NCBI GenBank assembly: GCA_046710535.1
Contig: JBKEHH010000007.1
Span: forward strand, 62,001 to 126,000
From: CAWVSB01 sp046710535
GTDB lineage: Bacteria > Pseudomonadota > Gammaproteobacteria > Pseudomonadales > CAWVSB01
Direction of reading: 5' to 3'
Length of the DNA stretch: 64,000 bases
How positions within the stretch are numbered: position 1 is the stretch's first letter; the number at the start of each line of letters is the position of its first letter. A program made the translations under genes and the position numbers. Under the pieces are notes generated by a model, which did no database searches, was not told the DNA's origin, and saw only the letters and a list, made by a program, of their open reading frames with translations. Of this stretch, positions 46,770 through 55,396 are shown one piece after another.

Positions 46770-47444
46770 CTAATGAGGTGGATCAATTTTATTATTAATT
46801 GATGCGTTAACACGAAACCAGCCCGCCACAGAATATCTATCCCTGCTTGGGGGCAAGACTTCATGTGGGAAGTCCTCGCTTATAAAAATCACAATAGTAC
46901 CGTATAACGGGACTACTTTTAGCCCTTCACGATCATGATCGTCGGCATAAAGTACTAGCTCTCCGCCATCGGAGTTTGCCCAAAAAGGATTTAAATAAGT
47001 TACAACAGACAGAATACGATTTGCTTCTCCCCGAAAAGCATCGTAGTGCCTCTTGTAATAACTTCCTGGAGCATAGTGTGCAAAGTGACTCTCAAATGAA
47101 AAGAGTCCAAGAAAGAGCTTTTGGTTCAAAAAACGCTGCAACCTAGATGTCCAATCTATCCACCTAATGCCTGCATCTGATGCACCAGTAATCCAACAAA
47201 TCTCGTCGGTTCGTACAAATTCTGTTTTTACGTAATTTTTACCGCGACCGATCCCCGCATCAGAATATTTGTTCGTACTTAAATCTTTCAGATTTGAATA
47301 CAAAGCACTAGCTATTTCATCGGGTAAAGCGCCATGCTGAATGCTGTAACCTTGCTTTTTAATATCATCAGCAATGAGCCCAAATAACGTTTCGTCAATT
47401 GTATTTCCGCTGCTAGTTTTGGGAAAATGTTTTAATGCTGCCAA
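46770..47444 (-). CDS. 2-oxoglutarate/Fe(II)-dependent oxygenase in an integron cassette
   Basis: 224 residues. HFAHYAPGSYYKRHYDAFRG carries the HxD iron ligands, EDFPHEVLPP the distal His and DRYSVAGWFRVN the Arg that binds 2-oxoglutarate. The fold resembles prolyl-hydroxylase-like proteins (PKHD/Tpa1 type). Start is TTG 47444, 8 nt after AGGA. Bounded by attC sites on both sides, so it is a cassette gene. Target unknown, perhaps a protein side chain. Confidence 0.83.
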   Translation of the reverse strand: MAALKHFPKTSSGNTIDETLFGLIADDIKKQGYSIQHGALPDEIASALYSNLKDLSTNKYSDAGIGRGKNYVKTEFVRTDEICWITGASDAGIRWIDWTSRLQRFLNQKLFLGLFSFESHFAHYAPGSYYKRHYDAFRGEANRILSVVTYLNPFWANSDGGELVLYADDHDREGLKVVPLYGTIVIFISEDFPHEVLPPSRDRYSVAGWFRVNASINNKIDPPH

Positions 47445-47451
47445 ATATATT

Positions 47452-47506
47452 TCCTACCCGTTCAAAATTTAATGCTGAAAATGGACTATGCATGTGCTTG
47501 TTAGGC
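47452..47506 (-). repeat. attC-like site, 3' core mutated
   Basis: Minus strand: GCCTAAC, which includes the GFA stop codon, followed by AAGCAC; the 3' core is GGTAGGA instead of GTTAGGA. Interior palindrome is weak. Confidence 0.4.
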
Positions 47507-47983
47507 CTCAATTGCACTTTTATATCTCTTTATACACTGCTCTGGCCAAAGTTCACTTCTGCGATAAAAACCTTCAACTTTTGCAGCAGTATCGCTCAGC
47601 TCGACCCAAGATTTTTTGCTTAAAGTATATATATGAATATCGGGTGGGCATACATTCGGATTATCTAATGTGCCCACTCTTACGAATGCCTCTTTTTCTT
47701 TTGCCGCGCCATAGTGACTCCATAGTGCAACTTGGCACGCAGGGCAGCGCACAATCACTTGACCAACGCCACTCTTTGACGGAGTTTGGATCTTTTCGAC
47801 AACACCTTTTGTGATGCTTAAACGTTCACTTTTAATCAAAGCGTTTTACGCAAAACCCGATCCGGTTTCTCGTTGACACCATGAGCAATGGCAACAATGC
47901 ACAAACATTGGTTTACAGTTTACCGTGAAGTGTATCTCGCCGCATGTGCATCTGCCTTTAGCAAAATATTCTGTATCATTCAT
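47501..47983 (-). pseudogene. GFA-family protein, in-frame TAA
   Basis: From ATG 47983 the frame gives YFAKGRCTCGEIHFTV and CCHCSWCQRETGSGFA, then TAA (plus 47846-47848), then NALIKSERLSITKGVVEK and RCPACQVALWSHYG to 47501. Family members have Leu at the stop position (SAFALNAMI), so TTA to TAA is the simplest explanation. It is a full cassette, between attC sites at 48014 and 47452. Not closely similar to the GFA gene at 36016. Confidence 0.8.
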
Positions 47984-48013
47984 AGAATTTAATGTCCGAA
48001 TTTTTCATAATAA

Positions 48014-48068
48014 GTATAACGCCAAAAGAACCCGCGCCTATAGCGTCGGGTTGCTTGCCTTGTTAAGC
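48014..48068 (-). repeat. attC site
   Basis: Minus strand: GCTTAAC then AAGGC; stem AACCCG(A)CGC / GCGCGGGTT with one extrahelical A; end TTGGCGTTATAC. Both core triplets are intact. 55 bp. It marks the left side of the rhodopsin locus. Confidence 0.75.
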
Positions 48069-48275
48069 TTGCCGATTAATAATTTTATTTGCTATGCCAT
48101 TTGTCTTTGCCCAGACTGCGCTACGATCATTTTCTTTGGCTTTTATTATCTCTTCTAAGGTAGAGCCTAAATTAACGAGTATTAATGGAAGTCCTTCTTT
48201 AGGCGACCAAGGTTGACCAAATAGCCAGCGGTGTAGAGTGCTATAGTCCTTGGCGTTGAAGGCGGTGGGTTGCTG
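48064..48275 (-). pseudogene. 5'-truncated cassette gene of unknown function
   Basis: An open minus-strand frame with coding character (DYSTLHRWLFGQPWSPKEGL, LVNLGSTLEEIIKAKENDRS) ends with its TAA inside the attC core at 48064-48066, as cassette genes do. Its 5' part is missing: a stop lies at 48276-48278 and no start codon is available. It appears cut off on the side facing the rhodopsin locus. Family unknown. Confidence 0.5.
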
Positions 48276-48318
48276 TCAATAATGAGCTATCGGATGTGTG
48301 CTATGACAAAGTTTTTCA

Positions 48319-48666
48319 GTGTTTTATTGTTGGGAGTTACCGTCGTATCCGTGCGGTGCAGGCACAAGAGCCGAAGACTGCCCCTTGGGTGAAAGATTGT
48401 GGACACTTGAACACAAAGCCGTGCTTTCCTTTCTATTTCTGGTTGATTCTGAGGGTAAAAGGCCCATTAATTTATTATCGACCCTGGCGCATCACCCATC
48501 GCTGTTAGATGTTTTTCTGCTAATGGCGACCAGGCTTGGCCTGGAGATACTGGCCTTGCGTACCGCTTGGCGAGCCAAGTCAGTATACGAACGGGAGCAT
48601 CATTATTCTTATGGTTTAAAGGCCGGTCTAACAAAGACAGATATGGCAGGAGTATGCATTACTTGA
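48319..48666 (+). pseudogene. Carboxymuconolactone-decarboxylase-family fragment
   Basis: PINLLSTLAHHPSLLDVFLL and LEILALRTAWRAKSVYEREH, then HYSYGLKAGLTKTD match the CMD/AhpD-like family, with a short internal deletion between the two helices (the part before LEILALRTAW is missing). The N-terminal part is not recognisable. Not functional. Confidence 0.55.
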
Positions 48667-48820
48667 ATCCCAAATAAGGGGGCCAAAGTGATATAAGGCC
48701 ATAGGCTCTTGAACAAGCTGTGAGCATTATGAGAGCACATCGAATTATTCTCACCTTGAAAATAGTTTTTATATTATCTCCTTCGACATTAATATCTATC
48801 TATGGCGGGATATATTTTGG

Positions 48821-49174
48821 ATGAGCTTAGGAGATCTAACGAGGTGTGATGCTGTCCTCGCCATTTATTACCTTATTAGTGTCCCTGTTTTAATAATTCC
48901 AGTTATCGCTCTTTGAGTTATATCTGTTAAAGCTATTCGTGCTGTACCAGACAATATTGTTAACCTTGTGAGCTCGATGTACTTGCTGATCCACTTCGGG
49001 GCATTAATTTCAATGTTGGCTGTAGTTTCTGTATGTATCTTAAATTTTGTTCCACTTTTAGAAAGTAAATTGATTTATACAGCTGGGTTCGTATATGGCG
49101 CAGCAACTTTATTACCCTTATTTCTTCCAATCTACAATAAAAAGCAGACTATTGGCAATCGCCAAGCTCACTAA
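48821..49174 (+). pseudogene. Small membrane protein, in-frame TGA
   Basis: From ATG 48821: RCDAVLAIYYLISVPVLIIP, then TGA at 48914-48916, then VISVKAIRAVPDNIVNLVSS and further helices (LLIHFGALISMLAVVSVCI) to 49174. A Trp codon changed to TGA would explain it. Unknown family. Confidence 0.45.
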
Positions 49175-49817
49175 CTGTAAAATTATTGAGCACAAAGTAA
49201 TGGTACGCTAAGCTTTTTAGCTTTTTGTGTATCTTAGCCAGCAACCTATGCTGCCAGTCTCATCCTTGAGCAGCATCTATCATCCTCTCCTTGTTAAGTG
49301 TTTAGTTTATCTTTTAACTTTCAATGATTATTAAATCTAGTATGGAAGGCTCGTTAATATCTTTTATGAAATGAGTGATAAGTTCATCTATAAAATTTAA
49401 TTAAGTTTTTACTGGAAAAATCGCTTTAGCGGAAATGTATGATGATGTGTAAATTTTTAATCATTACTTTAAGGTACGGTAGATCTAAAAAAATCCCTGC
49501 TATTTCCTGCTTGGAAAATTAACAGTAAAGCTTAATTTATGAGGTCTTCTGTGTTAGATTTTAATGCATAACTAACTTTAAAATAAAAACCGAAATGACC
49601 ATTTAAATACCCGTTAAAGGTTTAATAATCGGAATCACATTTTAATACTAATACTAATATTTAATTATTATTTATGTGTTGGTAAAATTTACTAATCAAA
49701 TACCATCTTAACGAAACTGTAATGATTTTATTACATTAAGTGCAATCATCGCTTGACCGAATATTGCGAGTAAAACTACTAATTCTTTATCTAGCCAGCC
49801 CATACAAGCCTTTATTT
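49175..49817. other. AT-rich non-coding region upstream of proteorhodopsin
   Basis: About 640 bp without a plausible gene. It contains the inverted repeat GTAAT-GATTTT-ATTAC (49727-49742), a possible regulator site ahead of the rhodopsin promoter. Confidence 0.4.
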
Positions 49818-49846
49818 TTGATCATAAATTTTAATTTTTATATATA
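49818..49846 (+). promoter_or_regulatory. Candidate sigma-70 promoter for proteorhodopsin
   Basis: TTGATC (49818-49823), 17-bp spacer, TATATA (49841-49846) in a very AT-rich setting. It implies a 5' leader of about 190 nt before the ATG at 50046. Confidence 0.45.
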
Positions 49847-50045
49847 ACTTGATAAGAATGGTTTGATCCAAATTAAAAAAAGGTGCGTATGGCTCAGTAG
49901 TACTTGTTGACGAATCTTATTTAATGGAGCTACTCTGTTGATAGGCGAATCGTCGATTTGTCCTATCCGAGATGCCGTGTTTTTAGCTACTTCTTTAAAA
50001 GTGCTGGTATCAATAATAAAAAATATCTACCTGTGGGGATTATTT

Positions 50046-50768
50046 ATGACAGACATCTTACCCGCTGACGATTATGTCGGCATGTCTTTTTGGTTAATTT
50101 CAATGGCACTCGTTGCCGCAACAGCTTTCTTTTTTATTGAGCGCGATCGTGTGCACGGTAAATGGAAAACATCATTAACTGTATCTGGACTCGTTACTCT
50201 TATTGCAGCAGTTCACTACTTTTATATGCGCGACGTATGGGTTGCTACTGGCGAGTCGCCAACAGCATTCCGCTACATCGATTGGCTACTAACAGTTCCA
50301 TTGCTGATGACCGAGTTTTACTTGATTCTTTCTGCTGTCACTAAAGTACCAGCCGGTATTTTTTGGCGCTTATTGGTTGGAGCCGTAATAATGCTTTCTT
50401 TCGGTTATGCCGGGGAAGTCGGTTTGATGGACGCTAAAATTGCTTTCATCCCATCCATGTTAGCTTGGGCTTTCATTATTTGGGAGATATTCAAAGGTGA
50501 AGCTAGCAAAATTAATGCTGGATTAGCTAATGTCCATGTGCAAAAAGCATACAAGTCTATGTTATTGCTGGTAACTATTGGTTGGTCAATTTATCCATTA
50601 GGATATTTCTTCGGATATTTCTTCGATGCTGCAGATCCAGGTACTTTGAACCTTATCTACAACATTGCAGATTTCTGGAACAAAATCGCTTTCGGTCTTG
50701 TGATTTGGGCAGCAGCAGTTGCTGATTCCGAAGAGAAAGATGCAATAGCAGCTTCAGCTAAAGCATAG
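50046..50768 (+). CDS. Proteorhodopsin, light-driven proton pump, green-tuned
   Basis: 240 residues, seven helices. ATG 50046 has GGGGA at the right distance; an in-frame start at 49938 would add a non-homologous leader. Key residues on helix C: RYIDWLLTVPLLMTEFYL gives the proton acceptor Asp79, Thr83 and donor Glu90, the D-T-E triad of outward proton pumps. His57 (AAVHYFYMRD) corresponds to proteorhodopsin His75, and Lys213 (ADFWNKIAFG) binds retinal. Leu87 at the tuning position (Leu105 of green proteorhodopsin) predicts green absorption. It has its own promoter and terminator, just upstream of the retinal operon. Confidence 0.97.
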   Translation: MTDILPADDYVGMSFWLISMALVAATAFFFIERDRVHGKWKTSLTVSGLVTLIAAVHYFYMRDVWVATGESPTAFRYIDWLLTVPLLMTEFYLILSAVTKVPAGIFWRLLVGAVIMLSFGYAGEVGLMDAKIAFIPSMLAWAFIIWEIFKGEASKINAGLANVHVQKAYKSMLLLVTIGWSIYPLGYFFGYFFDAADPGTLNLIYNIADFWNKIAFGLVIWAAAVADSEEKDAIAASAKA

Positions 50769-50799
50769 ATTTAGTATAGTTAAGTTGCTCTAAAACCTG

Positions 50800-50826
50800 A
50801 AAGAGCCAGCGTTGCTGGCTCTTTTT
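50800..50826 (+). terminator. Rho-independent terminator after proteorhodopsin
   Basis: AAAGAGCCAGC, GTT loop, GCTGGCTCTTTTT: 11-bp perfect stem and a T run. Separates rhodopsin from the retinal-synthesis operon. Confidence 0.9.
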
Positions 50827-50887
50827 CTCTTAACAAAATAATAATAAAGCAACTAATTATCAGTTGTGACTATTAAGGGTACTAACT

Positions 50888-51865
50888 ATGTCCCCAATAG
50901 ATTTAAAAGAAATAAAATCACTAGACTCGTTGGGTATACTTTACCAACGTGAATTACCAAATATTAATAGTAGTCTAGCTCCAGCAGCTAATTATCATTT
51001 TCAAAATCCTGGTAAATCTTTTAGAGCTCAATTAGCGCTTTCTAGTGGCTCGGCTCTAGGTTTAGACGAACACGATAATTTACATTGGGCAGCTGCTTGC
51101 GAACTGCTGCACAACGCATCGTTGATACACGACGATATTAGCGACGCCAGTACTCATAGACGTGGTCAAAAGAGCATCAACGGACATTTTGGCTCCGATA
51201 TGGCATTGTGTCTTGGCGATTGGATGGTAGCAAAAGCCTTTGAGCTAGCCGCTCGAAACAGTCGTCACGGTGGCGCCCTTGTTGCACTTTTAGCCAAAGC
51301 AATGCAAGAAACTTGTAGTGGCCAGATATCTGATATTACACAACGTCAGTGCGCAGAATTAAAAGAGTGGCAGCGAATCGCTAAAGGTAAAACAGCACCA
51401 CTTTTAATTGCACCCATAAAAGGAGCTGCATTAGCAGCAGGATTGTACAGCAACATCAGTGGTCTTGAATCTCTGGGTGGGTTAGAAAAACTTATCGGTT
51501 TTTGTGGACTGGCTTATCAAGGTCGCAACGACATCGATGACATTATTCCATCAAGTCACCACTCAAGTGATTTAGATGGTCGCAAACCAAACTTAGTCAT
51601 CAGCTTATTTTCTCTCAAAGGCCATGGCAAAGAAGAATTTAATATCTGGTACCAGTCAGAAGACAAAAGCCAACTAGCCCATTGGCAGCAACGTATCGCA
51701 TCCAGTGATGTGATTTTTCAAGCCAATCAATCCATTGATTATTGGTTGCTTCAGGCAGATCAACTAGTGAAGACCTTGCCAGAAAAACTGCAACCGGTAG
51801 CTCGTGAGCTAGTCGCATCAGTTAAACATAAAACAGCCGTTAGACGACAAGGGCAGATAGCTTGA
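50888..51865 (+). CDS. crtE: Geranylgeranyl diphosphate synthase
   Basis: 325 residues of the trans-polyprenyl synthase family. First Asp-rich motif LIHDDISDAS (DDxxD), then THRRGQKSINGHFG, and the second region GRNDIDDIIPS followed by DGRKPNLVISL. Makes C20 diphosphate, the substrate for phytoene synthase. The weak AAGGG lies ahead of ATG 50888. First gene of the retinal operon; crtI overlaps its stop (TTGA). Confidence 0.93.
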   Translation: MSPIDLKEIKSLDSLGILYQRELPNINSSLAPAANYHFQNPGKSFRAQLALSSGSALGLDEHDNLHWAAACELLHNASLIHDDISDASTHRRGQKSINGHFGSDMALCLGDWMVAKAFELAARNSRHGGALVALLAKAMQETCSGQISDITQRQCAELKEWQRIAKGKTAPLLIAPIKGAALAAGLYSNISGLESLGGLEKLIGFCGLAYQGRNDIDDIIPSSHHSSDLDGRKPNLVISLFSLKGHGKEEFNIWYQSEDKSQLAHWQQRIASSDVIFQANQSIDYWLLQADQLVKTLPEKLQPVARELVASVKHKTAVRRQGQIA

Positions 51866-53364
51866 CCTCAACACATTTTGGAGCCGATAAAACGGCAGTA
51901 GTTATCGGCGCAGGTTTTGCCGGAATTGCGACAGCTTTACGCCTAAGAGCTTTGGGTTACGAAGTAACATTGCTTGAACGCCTCGATAATCTTGGTGGTC
52001 GTGCACAAGTTTTTACGCGCGGCGGCTATCGTCACGATGCTGGGCCCACGGTTATCACAGCGCCCTTTCTGTTTGATGAATTATTTGAGCTCTTCGGTGA
52101 AAAGCTCGAGGATCATTTAGAATTTGTGCCACTTGATCCTTTTTATCGTTTTCATTTTGCCGATGGTAGTCAGTTTGATTATCGTGCCAGTGTAGAAGAT
52201 ACCCTAGATGAAATTCGTCGTTTTAGTGTAGAGGATGCTGATGGTTACCTAAAGTTGCTCGAGAAGTCTAAAAAAGTTTATGACGTTGGTTTCAAACAAT
52301 TGGTGCATCGCCCCTTTACTCGTGTCAGCGATATTATAAAACAAGTCCCAGCGTTGCTGATGCTCAAATGTTATAAATCCGTCTCGCAGATGGTTAACAG
52401 TCATTTAAAGCATCCATTAATTCGTCAAGCCTTCTCTATCCACCCATTGCTAGTGGGTGGCAATCCTTTTAAAACTACTGCTATTTATACATTGATTCAC
52501 TATCTTGAGCGCCGTTGGGGTGTATTTTTTTGTATGGGCGGCACCGGCAAATTGGTGGATGAATTAGGCGCACTTATGGAACGTCATGGTATCAATATTG
52601 TATTTAACGCTGATGTCGACGAGATAATACTTGCCAACAAAAAAGCCACCGGAGTAAGGCTTAGCGACAATAAAACCATTGATGCAGATTTGGTGGTTTT
52701 TGGTGGTGACCCCGAAACCTGCTATCAGCATCTTCTGCCTAAAAGAAAATTCAGCCTGCCAACCAGCATTAAAAAACAATACAGTATGGGGCTTTATGTC
52801 TTGTATTTTGGTACAAAAAAACTCTATCCGGATGTTGCACACCATAGTATTTGGATGGGACCGCGATTCAAAGAGTTACTTTCGGAAATTTTTGATAATA
52901 AACAGATGAGTGAAGACTTTAGCCTTTACGTCCATCGTCCCACTGCAACCGATAAAAGTTTTGCACCGGAAGGTTGTGAATCCTTTTATGTGCTCTGCCC
53001 AGTGCCTAACTTACAAGGTGATGTAGATTGGAGTACCGAAGCCGAGCGCTTGCGTGATCGCATAATTACAGCGCTAGAAGAAACTATACTGCCTGAGTTA
53101 TCGTCAGTTATCGAGGAGGTGTTTTGTATGACACCAGAAGATTTCGCCAAAGACTACCGTTCGATGCACGGTGCTGGTTTTTCAATTGAGCCACGTCTGA
53201 CACAGTCTGCTTGGTTTCGTTACCACAACCGCGATCGCGCAATTTCTAATCTTTACTTTGTCGGTGCTGGCACACATCCTGGTGCAGGTCTGCCGGGCGT
53301 TGTTAGCTCTGCTAAGGTAGTTCAAGAATTACTTACAGGTGATGAGGTTGGCTCAGGAGGTTAG
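51862..53364 (+). CDS. crtI: Phytoene desaturase
   Basis: 500 residues starting at TTG, overlapping the crtE stop by four bases. The N-terminal FAD motif AVVIGAGFAGIATALRLRAL, GGRAQVF and the C-terminal signature YFVGAGTHPGAGLPGVVSSA are diagnostic. Converts phytoene to lycopene by four desaturations. Its last codons contain AGGAGG, the ribosome site of crtB. Confidence 0.95.
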   Translation: MTSTHFGADKTAVVIGAGFAGIATALRLRALGYEVTLLERLDNLGGRAQVFTRGGYRHDAGPTVITAPFLFDELFELFGEKLEDHLEFVPLDPFYRFHFADGSQFDYRASVEDTLDEIRRFSVEDADGYLKLLEKSKKVYDVGFKQLVHRPFTRVSDIIKQVPALLMLKCYKSVSQMVNSHLKHPLIRQAFSIHPLLVGGNPFKTTAIYTLIHYLERRWGVFFCMGGTGKLVDELGALMERHGINIVFNADVDEIILANKKATGVRLSDNKTIDADLVVFGGDPETCYQHLLPKRKFSLPTSIKKQYSMGLYVLYFGTKKLYPDVAHHSIWMGPRFKELLSEIFDNKQMSEDFSLYVHRPTATDKSFAPEGCESFYVLCPVPNLQGDVDWSTEAERLRDRIITALEETILPELSSVIEEVFCMTPEDFAKDYRSMHGAGFSIEPRLTQSAWFRYHNRDRAISNLYFVGAGTHPGAGLPGVVSSAKVVQELLTGDEVGSGG

Positions 53365-53367
53365 GTA

Positions 53368-54294
53368 ATCGAAAACTTATCACTAGATATTTCTGCTCTG
53401 CCGGCAGCAGCTGTGGCGCCGAAACAATTACTGGCTAAACATGGTAAGTCGTTTTATTGGGCGAGTTTATTTCTCGGTTCACAACTGGCAGATAGTTGCG
53501 CTCAACTCTATCAATTTTGTCGCTTTGTCGACGATCTAGCCGATGGTGATCTTCCCAATCGCGAAGAATCTCTAGAAGATATTCGCGCTTATCTAGACGG
53601 CAGCGATAGAGATATTGGCAATGAAGTTGAAGCCTTCATGCAGCTCTCAAAAGACAACAATATTCCATTGATAGCTGCTCGCGAGCTACTTGATGGCATG
53701 CTCAAAGATCAACAACCCACTGCTGTTAATGATGAAGCAGAATTACTGCGCTACTGCCATGCTGTGGCTGGCACTGTTGGCTTAATGATGTGCCGCATAC
53801 TTAACTGCAAAGAGCAGCGTGCCGATAGCTTTGCCATTGACCTTGGTATTGCTATGCAACTTACGAATATATCTAGAGACATATTGGAAGATGCTCAAAT
53901 GGGTCGGCGTTATCTACCTGCTAGTTGGATAGACCTGCCTGCATCAGTTATTGCCAATGCAGATATTGCTTGTCAGCAACAAGTAGCGGATGCAGCCGAA
54001 CGCATGCTCGACCTTGCAGAAAATTATTACCAAAGTGCACTGCTAGGTATCCAGCTACTGCCTTTGCGTTCTCGACTTTCAATTACTATTGCCTTACGTG
54101 TCTATCGACAGATTGGTTGGGTCTTAAAGCGTCGCGGTCTACCTTGGTGGCAAGGGCGAGTTTTTGTGTCAAAGTCAGAAAAAATGCTTCTAAGCATACG
54201 CAGCCTTAAAGACCTAATACCAGTGAGAGTACCCGCTCATAAGAAAGTGCTGCACCAATATTTGCACGGGCTAGTGGGTATTCAAACTGAATAA
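53368..54294 (+). CDS. crtB: Phytoene synthase, apparent AUC start
   Basis: About 308 residues if read from ATC 53368, which lies 7 nt after a perfect AGGAGG; the first conventional start is GTG 53413, which has no ribosome site. The extra residues read IENLSLDISALPAAAVAPK. Motifs: FCRFVDDLADGD (DxxxD) and NISRDILEDAQMGRRYLP (second Asp-rich). Condenses two GGPP to phytoene. If AUC is not used, the gene is 53413-54294. Stop overlaps the presumed crtY start. Confidence 0.92.
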   Translation: MENLSLDISALPAAAVAPKQLLAKHGKSFYWASLFLGSQLADSCAQLYQFCRFVDDLADGDLPNREESLEDIRAYLDGSDRDIGNEVEAFMQLSKDNNIPLIAARELLDGMLKDQQPTAVNDEAELLRYCHAVAGTVGLMMCRILNCKEQRADSFAIDLGIAMQLTNISRDILEDAQMGRRYLPASWIDLPASVIANADIACQQQVADAAERMLDLAENYYQSALLGIQLLPLRSRLSITIALRVYRQIGWVLKRRGLPWWQGRVFVSKSEKMLLSIRSLKDLIPVRVPAHKKVLHQYLHGLVGIQTE

Positions 54295-55396
54295 TAAAGC
54301 CAATAAAATCGTAAATATCGATATTGCTATTATTGGGGGTGGCAGTGCCGGTATCACTCTGGCCTCTAAGTTGAGTAATTGCACCGCTGCAGTCATTGAA
54401 CCGCGCACCCCAGCCGAGCGCGAATGTAGCTGGGCATTATGGGCTGATCATCATCAACAAAAAAAATTTGCTACAGCTATTGAAGGCAGCTGGCGACAAT
54501 GGCGGTTGATCGACCATCATACTGAAGTTCTCCACAGTAGTGATCTTTATCGCTATACGAGCCTTAGTTCTGCTAAGTATATGACGCAATGTGAGAATAA
54601 TCTGGACCCAAGCGTGGTTCTTGTTCGGGCAGCGGCTGAAGATATTGTAGGCACCGGTAAGGGCGGCTCATTCACTGCGGGAAGTCAGCATTTCAAGGCG
54701 GCTCAGCTCTATGATAGTCGCCCACCAAAAATGGTTGAACCCGGTCTTAAGCAACATTTTCTCGGTTGGGAAGTCCGCACCAAATACGCTATTGATAAAC
54801 CCGAGATTGCGACTCTCATGGATTTTCGCGTCGATCAGTCTCGGGGGCTACATTTTATTTACGTGCTGCCTTTTTCTGACCGCAGACTGTTAATCGAATC
54901 AACCATGATCTCTAGCCGCTTAGAAGATAAGGAATGGTATCGACAGGCTATTAAGCAATGGCTACAAGATAGAGGTATTGAGATAGAAGAAAAACTCCGT
55001 GAAGAGGCCGGTATTATCCCCATGCAGACGGTAATCCCAATAGATAATGACATTGCTAGCATTGGTGCTGCTAGTGGTGCGATTCGACTATCCTCAGGTT
55101 ATGCCTTTACCGGAATTCAAACACAGATTGATCAATTAGCACAGAGAATCAGTCTGGGCAATTACACAGTTCCAACACCAATATCACCCACATTAACCCG
55201 TATGGACAAGATCTATAATGGCGTCATTATGGGTCAGCCAGAGCTGGGGGTTACGATGATGATGAGAACCGCTCAGGCTCTAGATGCCGATGGCTTTGCG
55301 CGCTTTATGTTGGGTTATGCCTCTGTTTTAGACTGGGCCCGCGTTATACTGGCCATGCCTAAAATAGCATTTATAAAACAGGTATTACGGCGATGA
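54287..55396 (+). CDS. crtY: Lycopene beta-cyclase, apparent CTG start
   Basis: The Rossmann motif IDIAIIGGGSAGITLASKL lies upstream of the first conventional start (TTG 54371), so translation must begin earlier. The only fitting codon is CTG 54287, overlapping the crtB stop (CTGAATAA), or an AUC/AUU slightly later. From there about 369 residues, normal for CrtY. It cyclises lycopene to beta-carotene, using FAD. Other family regions: SWALWADHH and FIYVLPFSDRRLLIESTM. Translation probably depends on coupling to crtB. Confidence 0.92.
   Translation: MNNKANKIVNIDIAIIGGGSAGITLASKLSNCTAAVIEPRTPAERECSWALWADHHQQKKFATAIEGSWRQWRLIDHHTEVLHSSDLYRYTSLSSAKYMTQCENNLDPSVVLVRAAAEDIVGTGKGGSFTAGSQHFKAAQLYDSRPPKMVEPGLKQHFLGWEVRTKYAIDKPEIATLMDFRVDQSRGLHFIYVLPFSDRRLLIESTMISSRLEDKEWYRQAIKQWLQDRGIEIEEKLREEAGIIPMQTVIPIDNDIASIGAASGAIRLSSGYAFTGIQTQIDQLAQRISLGNYTVPTPISPTLTRMDKIYNGVIMGQPELGVTMMMRTAQALDADGFARFMLGYASVLDWARVILAMPKIAFIKQVLRR

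Noticed and set aside
49938..50045. N-terminal extension of proteorhodopsin
   Set aside because: No homology to rhodopsins; the ribosome site and start at 50046 fit.
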